Below the pieces are notes generated by a model. The model ran no database searches. It was not told the DNA's origin and saw only the letters and a list, made by a program, of their open reading frames with translations. From an uncultured Alphaproteobacteria bacterium (lineage in GTDB: Bacteria > Pseudomonadota > Alphaproteobacteria > Rs-D84): DNA of 64,000 bases. The first letter of the stretch is position 1. Each line of letters begins with the position of its first letter. Where the stretch lies: positions 22,708 through 86,707 of the forward strand of contig CAKQGH010000003.1 of assembly GCA_934232895.1 (NCBI GenBank), given 5' to 3'. The translations under genes were made by a program, and so were the position numbers. Below, piece after piece: positions 41,903-49,319 of this stretch.

Positions 41903-42594
41903 CAATTTAATCTGTATGCGTTAAAATCCACAATGTAATACCCCAGTGTTCGCGGATATACCGATGTGCGACGTGCAACCTTGGCAAAAGCGATTATCTG
42001 CATATCGTCACCGAACGATGTTGATAAATTTGCGCGAACCGTCCACATGCCGCCATTCGTGCTGATTTGTCCAATTGGTGAAATTTGAATAGAGGCGGTA
42101 TCAACCGTCATACGACCCGACGCGTCGGCAATGTCGACCCAGGTTGGCACAACATCCAATATGAATGAATTAAATACCTCGTCCCCAGATGCACAGTATA
42201 TCGCACATGTTTTATCAATGCGCGCCGGGGCGTTGTCGGACATGCATTGCGACTCGCGCTCGCACGTTTTCCACAATGCATCATTTTCCGCAGATGTGCC
42301 AATTGTGAACCAATCGCGGGTGAAATTCGCAATAACCGATTCCTGCATCGTGCGGGTTGCGGAATAGGCCATTTGGCCATGCGGGTGCCCCACAATAGAC
42401 CACGCGCCCGTCACAGAATCAATTGAAATAATAAATGGTTCAACCGTTGCGCCACCACGCACCCACATCAATAAACCACACACGCAAATTATCAGAAAGA
42501 ACAGCATCGCCACGCCAACCGAAAACACGCGGGAAACGGCAATGCGTTTGCCCGCCGGGAATGCTGGCGTTTCAAAACTGTTTGGATAATCCAA
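41902..42594 (-). CDS. VirB8-like type IV secretion protein
   Basis: This 230-residue protein has a short cytoplasmic tail, one membrane helix (VAMLFFLIICVCGLLMWVRG) and a periplasmic domain. MQESVIANFTRDWFTIG and GGMWTVRANLSTSFG lead to the late YPRTLGYYIVDFNAYR ending typical of VirB8 (NPLGxxVxDFxxxR-like). VirB8 is an inner-membrane assembly factor of type IV secretion. It follows the VirB7-like lipoprotein gene by 27 bases. Other T4SS genes (virB4, B9, B10, B11, D4) are not in the window. Confidence 0.72.
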   Translation of the reverse strand: MDYPNSFETPAFPAGKRIAVSRVFSVGVAMLFFLIICVCGLLMWVRGGATVEPFIISIDSVTGAWSIVGHPHGQMAYSATRTMQESVIANFTRDWFTIGTSAENDALWKTCERESQCMSDNAPARIDKTCAIYCASGDEVFNSFILDVVPTWVDIADASGRMTVDTASIQISPIGQISTNGGMWTVRANLSTSFGDDMQIIAFAKVARRTSVYPRTLGYYIVDFNAYRLN

Positions 42595-42621
42595 TTATAA
42601 TCCCCCCGCGTTTGGTCCAGA

Positions 42622-42768
42622 CTATGCCTGGAACACCATGATACATGCGCATGGGCTCAGTTTCAATTCGTTGTTGTCATACCCAACACCAACCGGCTCG
42701 CGGTCGTAAACCTGGCCACATCCGGCCAATGCAATTGCAACAAATAATCCCAGAAATATCTTTTTCAT
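42622..42768 (-). CDS. VirB7-like small lipoprotein
   Basis: This 48-residue protein has the signal peptide MKKIFLGLFVAIALAGC with a clean lipobox (LAGC), then mature CGQVYDREPVGVGYDNNE and a tail LKLSPCACIMVFQA. Small lipoproteins with an N-x-L-K-L-S-P-C ending next to virB8 are VirB7-type parts of the outer-membrane core in T4SS. It starts at ATG 42768 behind GGGGGAAA. It heads the four-gene minus-strand cluster ending at 40462. Confidence 0.65.
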   Translation of the reverse strand: MKKIFLGLFVAIALAGCGQVYDREPVGVGYDNNELKLSPCACIMVFQA

Positions 42769-42834
42769 GTCTGGTTTCCCCCTTTCAAAGCTTTGTGCAC
42801 AAATTATAAGAAATTTCGCGCCCCCCGGTCAAGT

Positions 42835-42963
42835 AAAAGTTCAAATAGCAAAGTGCAAAGTTCATCCGTCGCCGCTGCGCTCCGCCGTGATAAAAATAAT
42901 GTGTGCGCCATTCGGCGCACCGCTTCATTCATTTGAACTTTGAACTCTGAACTTTGAACTTTT
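42835..42963. repeat. Intergenic element with inverted GAACTTT-word ends
   Basis: AAAAGTTCAAA (42835-42845) and TTTGAACTTTT (42953-42963) are exact inverted repeats. Each is followed inward by further copies of GAACTTT or its complement. The core has a hairpin GTGCGCC/GGCGCAC (42903-42920). The layout resembles the 33818-34127 element although the words differ. No gene is visible in 42769-42988. Confidence 0.4.
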
Positions 42964-42993
42964 AATAAATGCCCCAACGGGGCATTTATTAAA
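42961..42993 (-). terminator. Terminator overlapping the bamA stop codon
   Basis: TTTAATAAATGCCCC-AAC-GGGGCATTTATTAAA is a 15-bp perfect stem at the end of the frr-bamA run. It overlaps the bamA stop at 42989-42991. Confidence 0.75.
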
Positions 42994-45274
42994 ATTGTGT
43001 TTCAAACGATAACAAGAATCGCTGTTCGCGGTCGTATTCGTTCATTTTTAACGGCCACCCCCAACTGAAATTCATGGGACCCATTGGGGTGTTCCAATAC
43101 ACACCAACGCCAACCGATGTACGCAAATCGGAATCAATTTTATTTTTACGTGTGCCATAGAACGGATGTTGGTATATATCCTCGGCCCGGGGCGGTTTGC
43201 CCAAAATACCATAGTCCGCAAATACGAACCCCTTTATCTGGTATTCGTCGGGGATAAATACTGGGAAATTCAATTGGGTTGAACCGTTTACCTTCCACAT
43301 ACCGCCCAATGAATAGTTCTGGTAATACCAATTTCGACTGCCCACGCCAGCAATGTCGAAACCGCGCAACGACTCGCCCCCCAAGAAATAGCGGTAAACA
43401 CGTGACACATAATCGCCATCAAGTGGTTGGATATATCCAAATTCCATCGATGAACGCAATTGCCACCGGTCGTCCAGGAATTTTACCATACCGGTTATAT
43501 CGCCATTATAACGCATAAATGTTTCGGTGCCGCCAAAACCAGTGTACGCCAGCCCCAAATTTGCCACCACACCGGTGTGGGTGTTCTGCTGGAAATTCGT
43601 GTCCAGGTTGTAATATTTCAAATATGTTCCCAATGTGTACAGGTCTGAATTACGCCAACCTGTTGCCGATTGCAAATCATAGTTTTGATCAAATGATGCC
43701 GACAAACGCACATTCTGGGTCCAATGGTCGGTCAGGCGCCATCCCATACGTGTTGCCACCGTCAATGAATCGCGGTCATATCCAAAACCACCCAACGACG
43801 AATAGTTATACATCGTGTACGATACATCAAATCCGCCCGACAATGCGCGCCCAAACAAATATGGTTCGGTAAAGCTGAACAGCGCTTGTTTCTGGTACTG
43901 GGCAATTGACCCACGCAGTTGTACAATTTGTCCGCGGCCCATAAAATTATTTTCGGTAATGCCCGCATCAACCATAAACCCGTTGATGTTTGACCATCCA
44001 AAACCGCCCGATAATTCGCCGGTTGGTTGTTCTTCGACCTTGATGTCCAGGTTCATCATATTTTCATCGGCCAGACGCGTTGGCACCATTTGAACATCTT
44101 TGAAATAGCGCGTACGCATCAGGTTCTGGCGGCCTTCCTCGATGGTCTGTAATGAAAATGGGTCGCCTGGGCGCATGGGAATCAATTGTTCAATGACCGT
44201 ATCGAATGTCCGCACATTGCCCAAAATGTTTATGGTGTTCAAATACACGCGATTGGTTTTTTGAATCTTGAAATTCATACCAATAGTGTGGTTTTCGTCA
44301 TCCTTGGTCGGAACCGGGTCAACCGTGATAAACGCATACCCATGGTCGGCCACCGCCCCACGCAGCGCCGTTATGCTGGATTCAACCTCGTCAATATTGT
44401 ATGTGTCGCCGGTCGACATTTTTATAACATCATACAGTTCGGAATCCGGGACATCGGGGAATGGGTTATCAATGGTTATTTTACCAAACTTGTATTTTTC
44501 ACCCTCGTTCACGGTGAATTTAACCGAATAGTATTGCCGGTCGGGGGTAAAAACGCCGGTTGCATCTGTCACCGCGAAATCGGCATAGCCATTACGCAGG
44601 TAAAATTGGCGCAGCAATTGTTGGTCGTATTGAATGCGGTCTTCGTCAAATACGTCGAATTGCGTCATAAAACGCCACCAGGCATGTTCGCGTGACAATA
44701 TTTCACCACGCAATGTGCGCGCGCTGAATTTTTTATTGCCCGCAAAATCAATGTCGGTAATATAGGTCGGATGCCCCTCGGTAATTTCATAGACGACATT
44801 CACGCGGTTATCGTCCAATTCAATGCGCTTTGGTTCAATTTTTGTACCGAAAAATCCCTTGCGCTGGTATATGGTCAACATGCGTCCAACATCGGCGCCG
44901 ATAACCGATGCGTCGTATGATGCGCGCTCTTTCAGGCGGATTTCTTTTTTCAAATCCTCGGTTGATATTTCGTCGTTGCCTTCGACCGTCACCATGTTGA
45001 CGGTTGGGGCCTCGGTAATATCTATTTTCAGCACATTGCCCGACATACGAACATTTATTTTGGAAAAATATCCACTGGCCTGTAATTTTTTTGCAATTTG
45101 ATTCGCGCGCGCGTCACCAACATTGTCGCCAATTTTTACATCGGACAAAATGCGAATAGATTCCGCATCCATACGCTGGTTCCCCGAAACATCAATGCGC
45201 GAAACAGTTGCCGCATTTGCGCCGGTGGCGGCAAACGCCAATGTTGTGACAATAAATATATTCTTCCTGTTCAT
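42989..45274 (-). CDS. bamA: Outer-membrane assembly factor BamA
   Basis: This 761-residue protein folds beta-barrels into the outer membrane. It has a signal peptide (MNRKNIFIVTTLAFAATGANA), then five POTRA repeats (for example RIDVSGNQRMDAESIRI and NMVTVEGNDEISTEDLKKEI) to about residue 420. The C-terminal 16-strand barrel carries the family GSRNWYYQNYSLGG-type and GVGVYWNTPMGPMNFSWGWP motifs. It ends in LSFETQF with C-terminal Phe. It begins one base after the rseP stop, so they are co-translated. Confidence 0.95.
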   Translation of the reverse strand: MNRKNIFIVTTLAFAATGANAATVSRIDVSGNQRMDAESIRILSDVKIGDNVGDARANQIAKKLQASGYFSKINVRMSGNVLKIDITEAPTVNMVTVEGNDEISTEDLKKEIRLKERASYDASVIGADVGRMLTIYQRKGFFGTKIEPKRIELDDNRVNVVYEITEGHPTYITDIDFAGNKKFSARTLRGEILSREHAWWRFMTQFDVFDEDRIQYDQQLLRQFYLRNGYADFAVTDATGVFTPDRQYYSVKFTVNEGEKYKFGKITIDNPFPDVPDSELYDVIKMSTGDTYNIDEVESSITALRGAVADHGYAFITVDPVPTKDDENHTIGMNFKIQKTNRVYLNTINILGNVRTFDTVIEQLIPMRPGDPFSLQTIEEGRQNLMRTRYFKDVQMVPTRLADENMMNLDIKVEEQPTGELSGGFGWSNINGFMVDAGITENNFMGRGQIVQLRGSIAQYQKQALFSFTEPYLFGRALSGGFDVSYTMYNYSSLGGFGYDRDSLTVATRMGWRLTDHWTQNVRLSASFDQNYDLQSATGWRNSDLYTLGTYLKYYNLDTNFQQNTHTGVVANLGLAYTGFGGTETFMRYNGDITGMVKFLDDRWQLRSSMEFGYIQPLDGDYVSRVYRYFLGGESLRGFDIAGVGSRNWYYQNYSLGGMWKVNGSTQLNFPVFIPDEYQIKGFVFADYGILGKPPRAEDIYQHPFYGTRKNKIDSDLRTSVGVGVYWNTPMGPMNFSWGWPLKMNEYDREQRFLLSFETQF

Positions 45275-45275
45275 T

Positions 45276-46334
45276 TCAGTTTAATCCAAATACTCGTGCC
45301 AAATCGTTCCACATGGTCAATGCAAACAATGCGATTATCAGCAACCATCCGATAATAATTGCGATTTCCATACCGCGCCCACCCAGTTTACGCCGGGTTA
45401 TGGCCTCGATAATCAATATGGTTAAATATCCGCCGTCCAATACCGGCAACGGCAACAGGTTTATGACCGCCAAATTTACCGACAATAACGCGATTATTGA
45501 TAACAGGGCGAACAGACCGGCCTCCATAGCCTTGCCCGAAACCTGGGCAATCGTGATGAACGAGCCCAATTGTTTGGACGACCGTTCGCCGGTAATGATT
45601 TGCTTTAACACAACCAACAATGTTTTCGATTGGTAATATGTTTCGCGCGCGCCGGCGTGCAGGCCGCCGAAAAATCCTTTTTTGCGCAATTCGGTTTTGC
45701 TGCCATCGGCAATCAATCCCCAACGTTCGGCCGGTTCCAATTGCACATGCATCAATTTGTCGCCACGCACAACGATTACATTTGCGGTGTGGTTAGACGC
45801 CAATTCTTTGGCAATTATTATCTCGCCCCAATTGGTGATTTTTTCGTCGTCAATGCGCATAATCACATCGCCCGGTTTTATCCCAGATTTGAACGCAACC
45901 GATTCTTGAATTACTTGACCAACAACGGGCAACTGAACATTACGCGGGCGCGCCATAAACATTCCCGAATAAATCAACCACGCCAACATAAAATTCATTG
46001 TGACACCGGCGGCAACAATGATAAATTGTTTCCATGCGGGCGCCGATAAGTAATGACCAACCTTTTTCGCAGCGGGCAATTCGGCATACGCACGGCGATC
46101 AAACATCATATCTTGGCCATATATGGAAACATATCCGCCCAGTGGCAGGCATGCAATTTGCCACTGTGTCCCGCGTCGGTCATGCCATTTTACAATGGCC
46201 GGTCCAAACCCGATTGAAAATTTATCAACGCGAACGCCCGCCCAACGCGCGGCAAAAAAGTGCCCCATTTCGTGAATGAACACCACCACGCCCAAAACAA
46301 CCAACAACGCAATAATCGCCAAAAATGTATGCAT
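45276..46334 (-). CDS. rseP: Site-2 protease RseP
   Basis: This 352-residue intramembrane metalloprotease has the zinc motif FIHEMGHFFAARWAGVRVDK near the N-terminus, one PDZ domain (ESVAFKSGIKPGDVIMRIDD) and the second active-site motif NLLPLPVLDGG. It cleaves membrane-bound anti-sigma factors in envelope stress signalling. It has one PDZ domain where E. coli RseP has two. AAAGG precedes ATG 46334. dxr, which usually lies between cdsA and rseP in alphaproteobacteria, is absent here. Confidence 0.93.
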   Translation of the reverse strand: MHTFLAIIALLVVLGVVVFIHEMGHFFAARWAGVRVDKFSIGFGPAIVKWHDRRGTQWQIACLPLGGYVSIYGQDMMFDRRAYAELPAAKKVGHYLSAPAWKQFIIVAAGVTMNFMLAWLIYSGMFMARPRNVQLPVVGQVIQESVAFKSGIKPGDVIMRIDDEKITNWGEIIIAKELASNHTANVIVVRGDKLMHVQLEPAERWGLIADGSKTELRKKGFFGGLHAGARETYYQSKTLLVVLKQIITGERSSKQLGSFITIAQVSGKAMEAGLFALLSIIALLSVNLAVINLLPLPVLDGGYLTILIIEAITRRKLGGRGMEIAIIIGWLLIIALFALTMWNDLARVFGLN

Positions 46335-46362
46335 ACCTTTCCGTTCCTTTAATCACATGCGA

Positions 46363-47013
46363 TTACATCATTATGAACCATACCAAGGGCAGGGCATAAA
46401 TCCACCCGTCAAACCGATCCAGCATTCCGCCATGACCGGGCAAGATATGACCAAAATCTTTAATTCCCATGCGGCGTTTAATCCAACTGGCGGTCAGGTC
46501 GCCATATTGGCTGAGCAATGCAACACTGATACCAATCCACATTAATTGCGGCATAAATGTATCTGTGCCCAGCAACCCGTACAAAATCGACATAAATGTG
46601 CCGCACAAAATGCCGGCGATTTGCCCCGACCATGTTTTGTGTGCGGACAGGCGTTCCCACATTTTGTCGCCGCCCAATAACCGGCCAAAGAACCATGCAC
46701 CAATGTCGGCCCCAGAAATAACCAGCAACAGCAACAACACAATCCACGGGCGGCCGCCAACGGTGTTTATTGCCGCCAACATTACAAACAACCACACAAT
46801 GAACCCGCCGTAAACCAGCCAATTTTTATTTTTCTTTAATTCATCATGTGCCACGCGGACGGTCGCCAGAATCATTTCCAGTATCATCCCCAGCACGACC
46901 AAAATGCCCAAATAACGTACCGTGTGCAAACCATAATATTCACCAACGGCCGCCGCCGCCGCGACCAGCGCCATAATTGCACCAACGATAATTCTTTGTA
47001 ATGTATTCGACAT
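46363..47013 (-). CDS. cdsA: Phosphatidate cytidylyltransferase CdsA
   Basis: This 216-residue integral membrane enzyme makes CDP-diacylglycerol for phospholipid synthesis. The signature KDFGHILPGHGGMLDRFDG is complete. Several hydrophobic segments precede it (for example IVGAIMALVAAAAAVGEYYG), and the metal-binding GADIGAWFFGRL stretch is visible. At 216 residues it is a short form with fewer predicted helices than E. coli CdsA. GGGG precedes ATG 47013. Confidence 0.93.
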   Translation of the reverse strand: MSNTLQRIIVGAIMALVAAAAAVGEYYGLHTVRYLGILVVLGMILEMILATVRVAHDELKKNKNWLVYGGFIVWLFVMLAAINTVGGRPWIVLLLLLVISGADIGAWFFGRLLGGDKMWERLSAHKTWSGQIAGILCGTFMSILYGLLGTDTFMPQLMWIGISVALLSQYGDLTASWIKRRMGIKDFGHILPGHGGMLDRFDGWIYALPLVWFIMM

Positions 47014-47033
47014 AATTCACACCCCATAAAAAT

Positions 47034-47795
47034 TTATTTCTTTTTCCCGGAATAGTTCGCTTTTTTACCGCCACCGAATCGGCGATCGCGATGCGCGTAT
47101 TCATCCAATGTGCGTTGCCACAGCTTTTCATCCTTGACCAAATCGGGCCAGTGTTCGGGCACGAACATCAATTCGGCATACGCCAATTTCCATAACAAGA
47201 AATTGGAAATCCGAAATTCGTTGCTGGTGCGAACCATCAAATCAATCGGCAACAATTCGCCAGTGTCCAAAAACGTTTCAAATGTTTCGCGTGTGACGGG
47301 CGTGCCATTTTCAATTGCCGCATTTACCGCGTTTACAATTTCGTCTTGGCCACCATAGTTCAACGCAAACACAACCGTGCCACCGGTGTTTTCGGCGGAA
47401 ACCTGTTCCAGTTTATCGCACAAATGCGCCAGCCGTTTTGGCAAACGGTCACGCGTGCCAATCACACGATAGCGCAGATTTTTTTCAACCGCGTGCTTCA
47501 TATTCTTTTTCAATTCGGTATAGAATAAATCCATCAGAAAATCGACTTCTTCTTTGGAGCGGTTCCAATTTTCGGTTGAAAAAATAAAGAATGTAATCGT
47601 GGTCACGCCGCGTGCAATGTACCAATCGACCAGGTTTTCAAAATTAGAAATCCCGGCCTTGTGTCCCATCAGTGGTGGCAACCCGCGTTGTTCGGCCCAG
47701 CGGCGGTTCCCATCGCAAATAAATGCAATGTGTTTCGGCACGCGCACAGGCGTGGCGGCGGTATTATCGGTTTTGCGTTTCAAAAATTTGAACAT
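47034..47795 (-). CDS. uppS: Undecaprenyl diphosphate synthase (isoprenyl transferase)
   Basis: This 253-residue enzyme makes the C55 carrier lipid for peptidoglycan and LPS. It has the motif HIAFICDGNRRWAEQRGLPP with the catalytic Asp, the GHKAGISNFENLVDW helix, FFIFSTENWNRSKEEVDFLM, and MVRTSNEFRISNFLLWKLAY with the RxSxExRxSxFxxWxxxY signature. It extends the chain by cis-condensation of isopentenyl units. It lies between frr and cdsA, as usual. Its C-terminal tail (GGGKKANYSGKKK) is basic. Confidence 0.95.
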   Translation of the reverse strand: MFKFLKRKTDNTAATPVRVPKHIAFICDGNRRWAEQRGLPPLMGHKAGISNFENLVDWYIARGVTTITFFIFSTENWNRSKEEVDFLMDLFYTELKKNMKHAVEKNLRYRVIGTRDRLPKRLAHLCDKLEQVSAENTGGTVVFALNYGGQDEIVNAVNAAIENGTPVTRETFETFLDTGELLPIDLMVRTSNEFRISNFLLWKLAYAELMFVPEHWPDLVKDEKLWQRTLDEYAHRDRRFGGGKKANYSGKKK

Positions 47796-47822
47796 ATCAT
47801 TTCCAGTATTTATGTGGGTTGA

Positions 47823-48383
47823 TTACACAGACATAATGTCAGATTCTTTTTGTTTTGCCAATGCGTCAACCTGGGCCGCACGCATATCAAACACTTTCTG
47901 CAAATCATCTTCGAATTTATGCTGGTCATCCTCGGAAATTTCTTTGTCGGTCACGGCGCGTTTGATTTTGCCCATGGCGTCCTGGCGAATGTTGCGCATA
48001 GAAATTTTCGCTTCTTCGGCGTATTTGCCGGCAACCTTGGTCAATTCGCGACGACGTTCTTCGGTCAGTGGCGGCAGATTCAAACGAATAACACCGCCCG
48101 CCGTGTTCGGGTTCAGCCCCAATCCGGAATCACGAATGGCCTTTTCAACCGCACCCGCATTGTTGATGTCCCATACGGTGACACTCAGTGTTTGGTTGTC
48201 TGGGGTTGCAACGGTCGCGACCTGATTCAATGGCATATCAGAGCCATACACCGGCACACGCACGCCATCCAACAGGTGCACCGACGCACGCCCGGTGCGC
48301 AAACCGGCGTATTCACCCGATAAAACATCCAGAGTTTGCTGGGTTTTTTGTTCGACTTCTGCTTTCAAAATTTGATAATCCAT
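47823..48383 (-). CDS. frr: Ribosome recycling factor
   Basis: This 186-residue protein splits post-termination ribosomes with EF-G. It has the three-helix-bundle pattern with GLRTGRASVHLLDGVRVPVY, VWDINNAGAVEKAIRDSGLG, LPPLTEERRRELTKVAGKYA and NIRQDAMGKIKR. The start is ATG 48383 behind AAGGAGA; an in-frame ATG at 48431 adds an unlikely leader. It is the first gene of the run ending with bamA. Confidence 0.95.
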   Translation of the reverse strand: MDYQILKAEVEQKTQQTLDVLSGEYAGLRTGRASVHLLDGVRVPVYGSDMPLNQVATVATPDNQTLSVTVWDINNAGAVEKAIRDSGLGLNPNTAGGVIRLNLPPLTEERRRELTKVAGKYAEEAKISMRNIRQDAMGKIKRAVTDKEISEDDQHKFEDDLQKVFDMRAAQVDALAKQKESDIMSV

Positions 48384-48465
48384 ATTAAAATCTCCTTCTT
48401 GTGTAAAAAGGTTAGCAAATTGATTTGACATTTGGCAAGAAGAAATATAGAATAAGCCTTCGCAT

Positions 48466-48541
48466 GGGGTTGTAGCTCAGTTGGTAGAGCACTGGTTTGT
48501 GGTACCAGGTGTCGCCGGTTCGAATCCGGTTATCCGCCCCA
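48466..48541 (+). tRNA. tRNA-His (GTG) with imperfect acceptor stem
   Basis: The D-arm GCTCAGTTGGTAGAGC, the anticodon arm CTGGT-TTGTGGT-ACCAG with anticodon GTG, the T-arm GCCGG-TTCGAAT-CCGGT and an encoded CCA are all clear. The acceptor 5' strand GGGGTTG does not fully pair with TATCCGC: G2-G71 and T5-T68 are mismatched. No G precedes position 1 (T there), so the usual extra G-1 of tRNA-His is not encoded. The 3' sequence TATCCGCCCCA would suit a 5' end of the type GGCGGATA. Confidence 0.8.
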
Positions 48542-48542
48542 T

Positions 48543-48586
48543 TTTAGCAAAATACGCCAACCGTTCGGTTGGCGTATTTTGCTAAA
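48543..48586. terminator. Long perfect inverted repeat after tRNA-His
   Basis: TTTAGCAAAATACGCCAACCG and its exact complement form a 21-bp stem with a minimal TT turn, two bases past the CCA end. It can act as a terminator or processing hairpin; no long T-run follows on the plus strand. Confidence 0.6.
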
Positions 48587-48975
48587 CCGGCCGTATATCG
48601 CCGGATTCGAACCGCGGTTCGCTTACGAGTAAGCGTGGCAAGTACATAACGCCGCCACGCGCTAACGAGTGGTGAGCGTAGCGAACAATACGCAGATGTC
48701 CAGCAACGCTGGACATCAAGGTACCCGGTTATCCGCCCCATTAAAAAAGGAACCCGCCGAAATGGCGGGTTCCTTTTTTTAATCGTGGGCGGGTCGGATT
48801 CGAACCGGCGAACAGAGCCGTTCGAACCGTGGCAAAAAGGCGGAAGCACGCCGGTCCACCGTAGTTTTAACGAAGGTGGATTTTGCAAGGTGGCGAAGCA
48901 ATTGAGGTTATCCGCCAGCCGATTTATGCCCGCCGAAATGGCGGTTTTATTTTTGCATCGTTGGGGGGGAATATA
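48587..48975. repeat. tRNA-like fragments and hairpins, no gene
   Basis: The GGTTATCCGCCCCA 3' end of the tRNA recurs at 48727-48741, and a shorter GGTTATCCGCC lies at 48905. T-arm words occur in reverse orientation near 48600 (GCCGGATTCGAACC) and 48791 (CGGATTCGAACCGG). Two hairpins, CGCTTAC-GA-GTAAGCG (48620-48635) and GATGTCCAGC-AAC-GCTGGACATC (48695-48717), also lie here. It looks like the debris of tRNA duplication or integration. Frames through it are artefacts. Confidence 0.6.
48743..48779. terminator. Strong bidirectional terminator in the tRNA-fragment region
   Basis: AAAAAAGGAACCCGCC-GAAAT-GGCGGGTTCCTTTTTT is a 16-bp stem directly after the second GGTTATCCGCCCCA copy. Confidence 0.85.
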
Positions 48976-49101
48976 ATGCGGCGTTTAATCATATTGTTTG
49001 ATGTCTTGTTTTGCGGTGCGATGCATGAATTACACATAATGATACCATCCGCCGATGGCGCCCCCGCCGAATACATTGCCCATGATGATTCCGGCGAATA
49101 A
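48976..49101 (+). CDS. Small hypothetical protein, 41 residues
   Basis: ATG 48976 follows GGGGGGAATATA, a strong ribosome site. The peptide starts with a short hydrophobic part (RRLIILFDVLFCGAMHELHI) and ends acidic (PAEYIAHDDSGE). It may be a small membrane peptide. I do not recognise it, and it could be a chance frame. Confidence 0.35.
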   Translation: MRRLIILFDVLFCGAMHELHIMIPSADGAPAEYIAHDDSGE

Positions 49102-49105
49102 AAAA

Positions 49106-49134
49106 AACCGCGCAGGGCATGCCCGGCGCGGGTT
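49106..49134 (-). terminator. Terminator of the 49158 microprotein gene
   Basis: On the minus strand AACCCGCGCC-GGGCATGCCC-TGCGCGGTT is followed by a T-run (plus-strand A-run at 49101-49107). Confidence 0.55.
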
Positions 49135-49157
49135 CAAATGTTTTTGGAAAATGAATA

Positions 49158-49247
49158 CTAGTCCTGGGTATCGTCACGCAGGATGTCGCCCTCGGTATCG
49201 CCGCGGTTGATAAATCCTTCGGTATCGTTTTTCATCGGTTTGTGCAT
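49158..49247 (-). CDS. Acidic 29-residue microprotein with a repeated DTEG word
   Basis: ATG 49247 follows GGAGG by six bases, one of the strongest ribosome sites in the window. The peptide has two DTEG copies (NDTEGFIN, GDTEGDILRD) and a DDTQD end, with a basic start MHKPMKN. A terminator lies downstream. The complete cassette in so short a span suggests a real gene. Its role is unknown; a regulatory or secreted peptide is possible. Confidence 0.45.
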   Translation of the reverse strand: MHKPMKNDTEGFINRGDTEGDILRDDTQD

Positions 49248-49319
49248 GGGGGCCTCCTGTGGGTTTAATAATTAATGTTTATCTTATTATACAATTACCG
49301 CACGGTGTGCACAATCAAA

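Noticed and set aside
48785..48976. A 63-residue plus-strand protein through the tRNA-fragment region
   Set aside because: It translates T-arm and repeat debris (GGSDSNRRTEPFE), a known type of artefact, and has no ribosome site.
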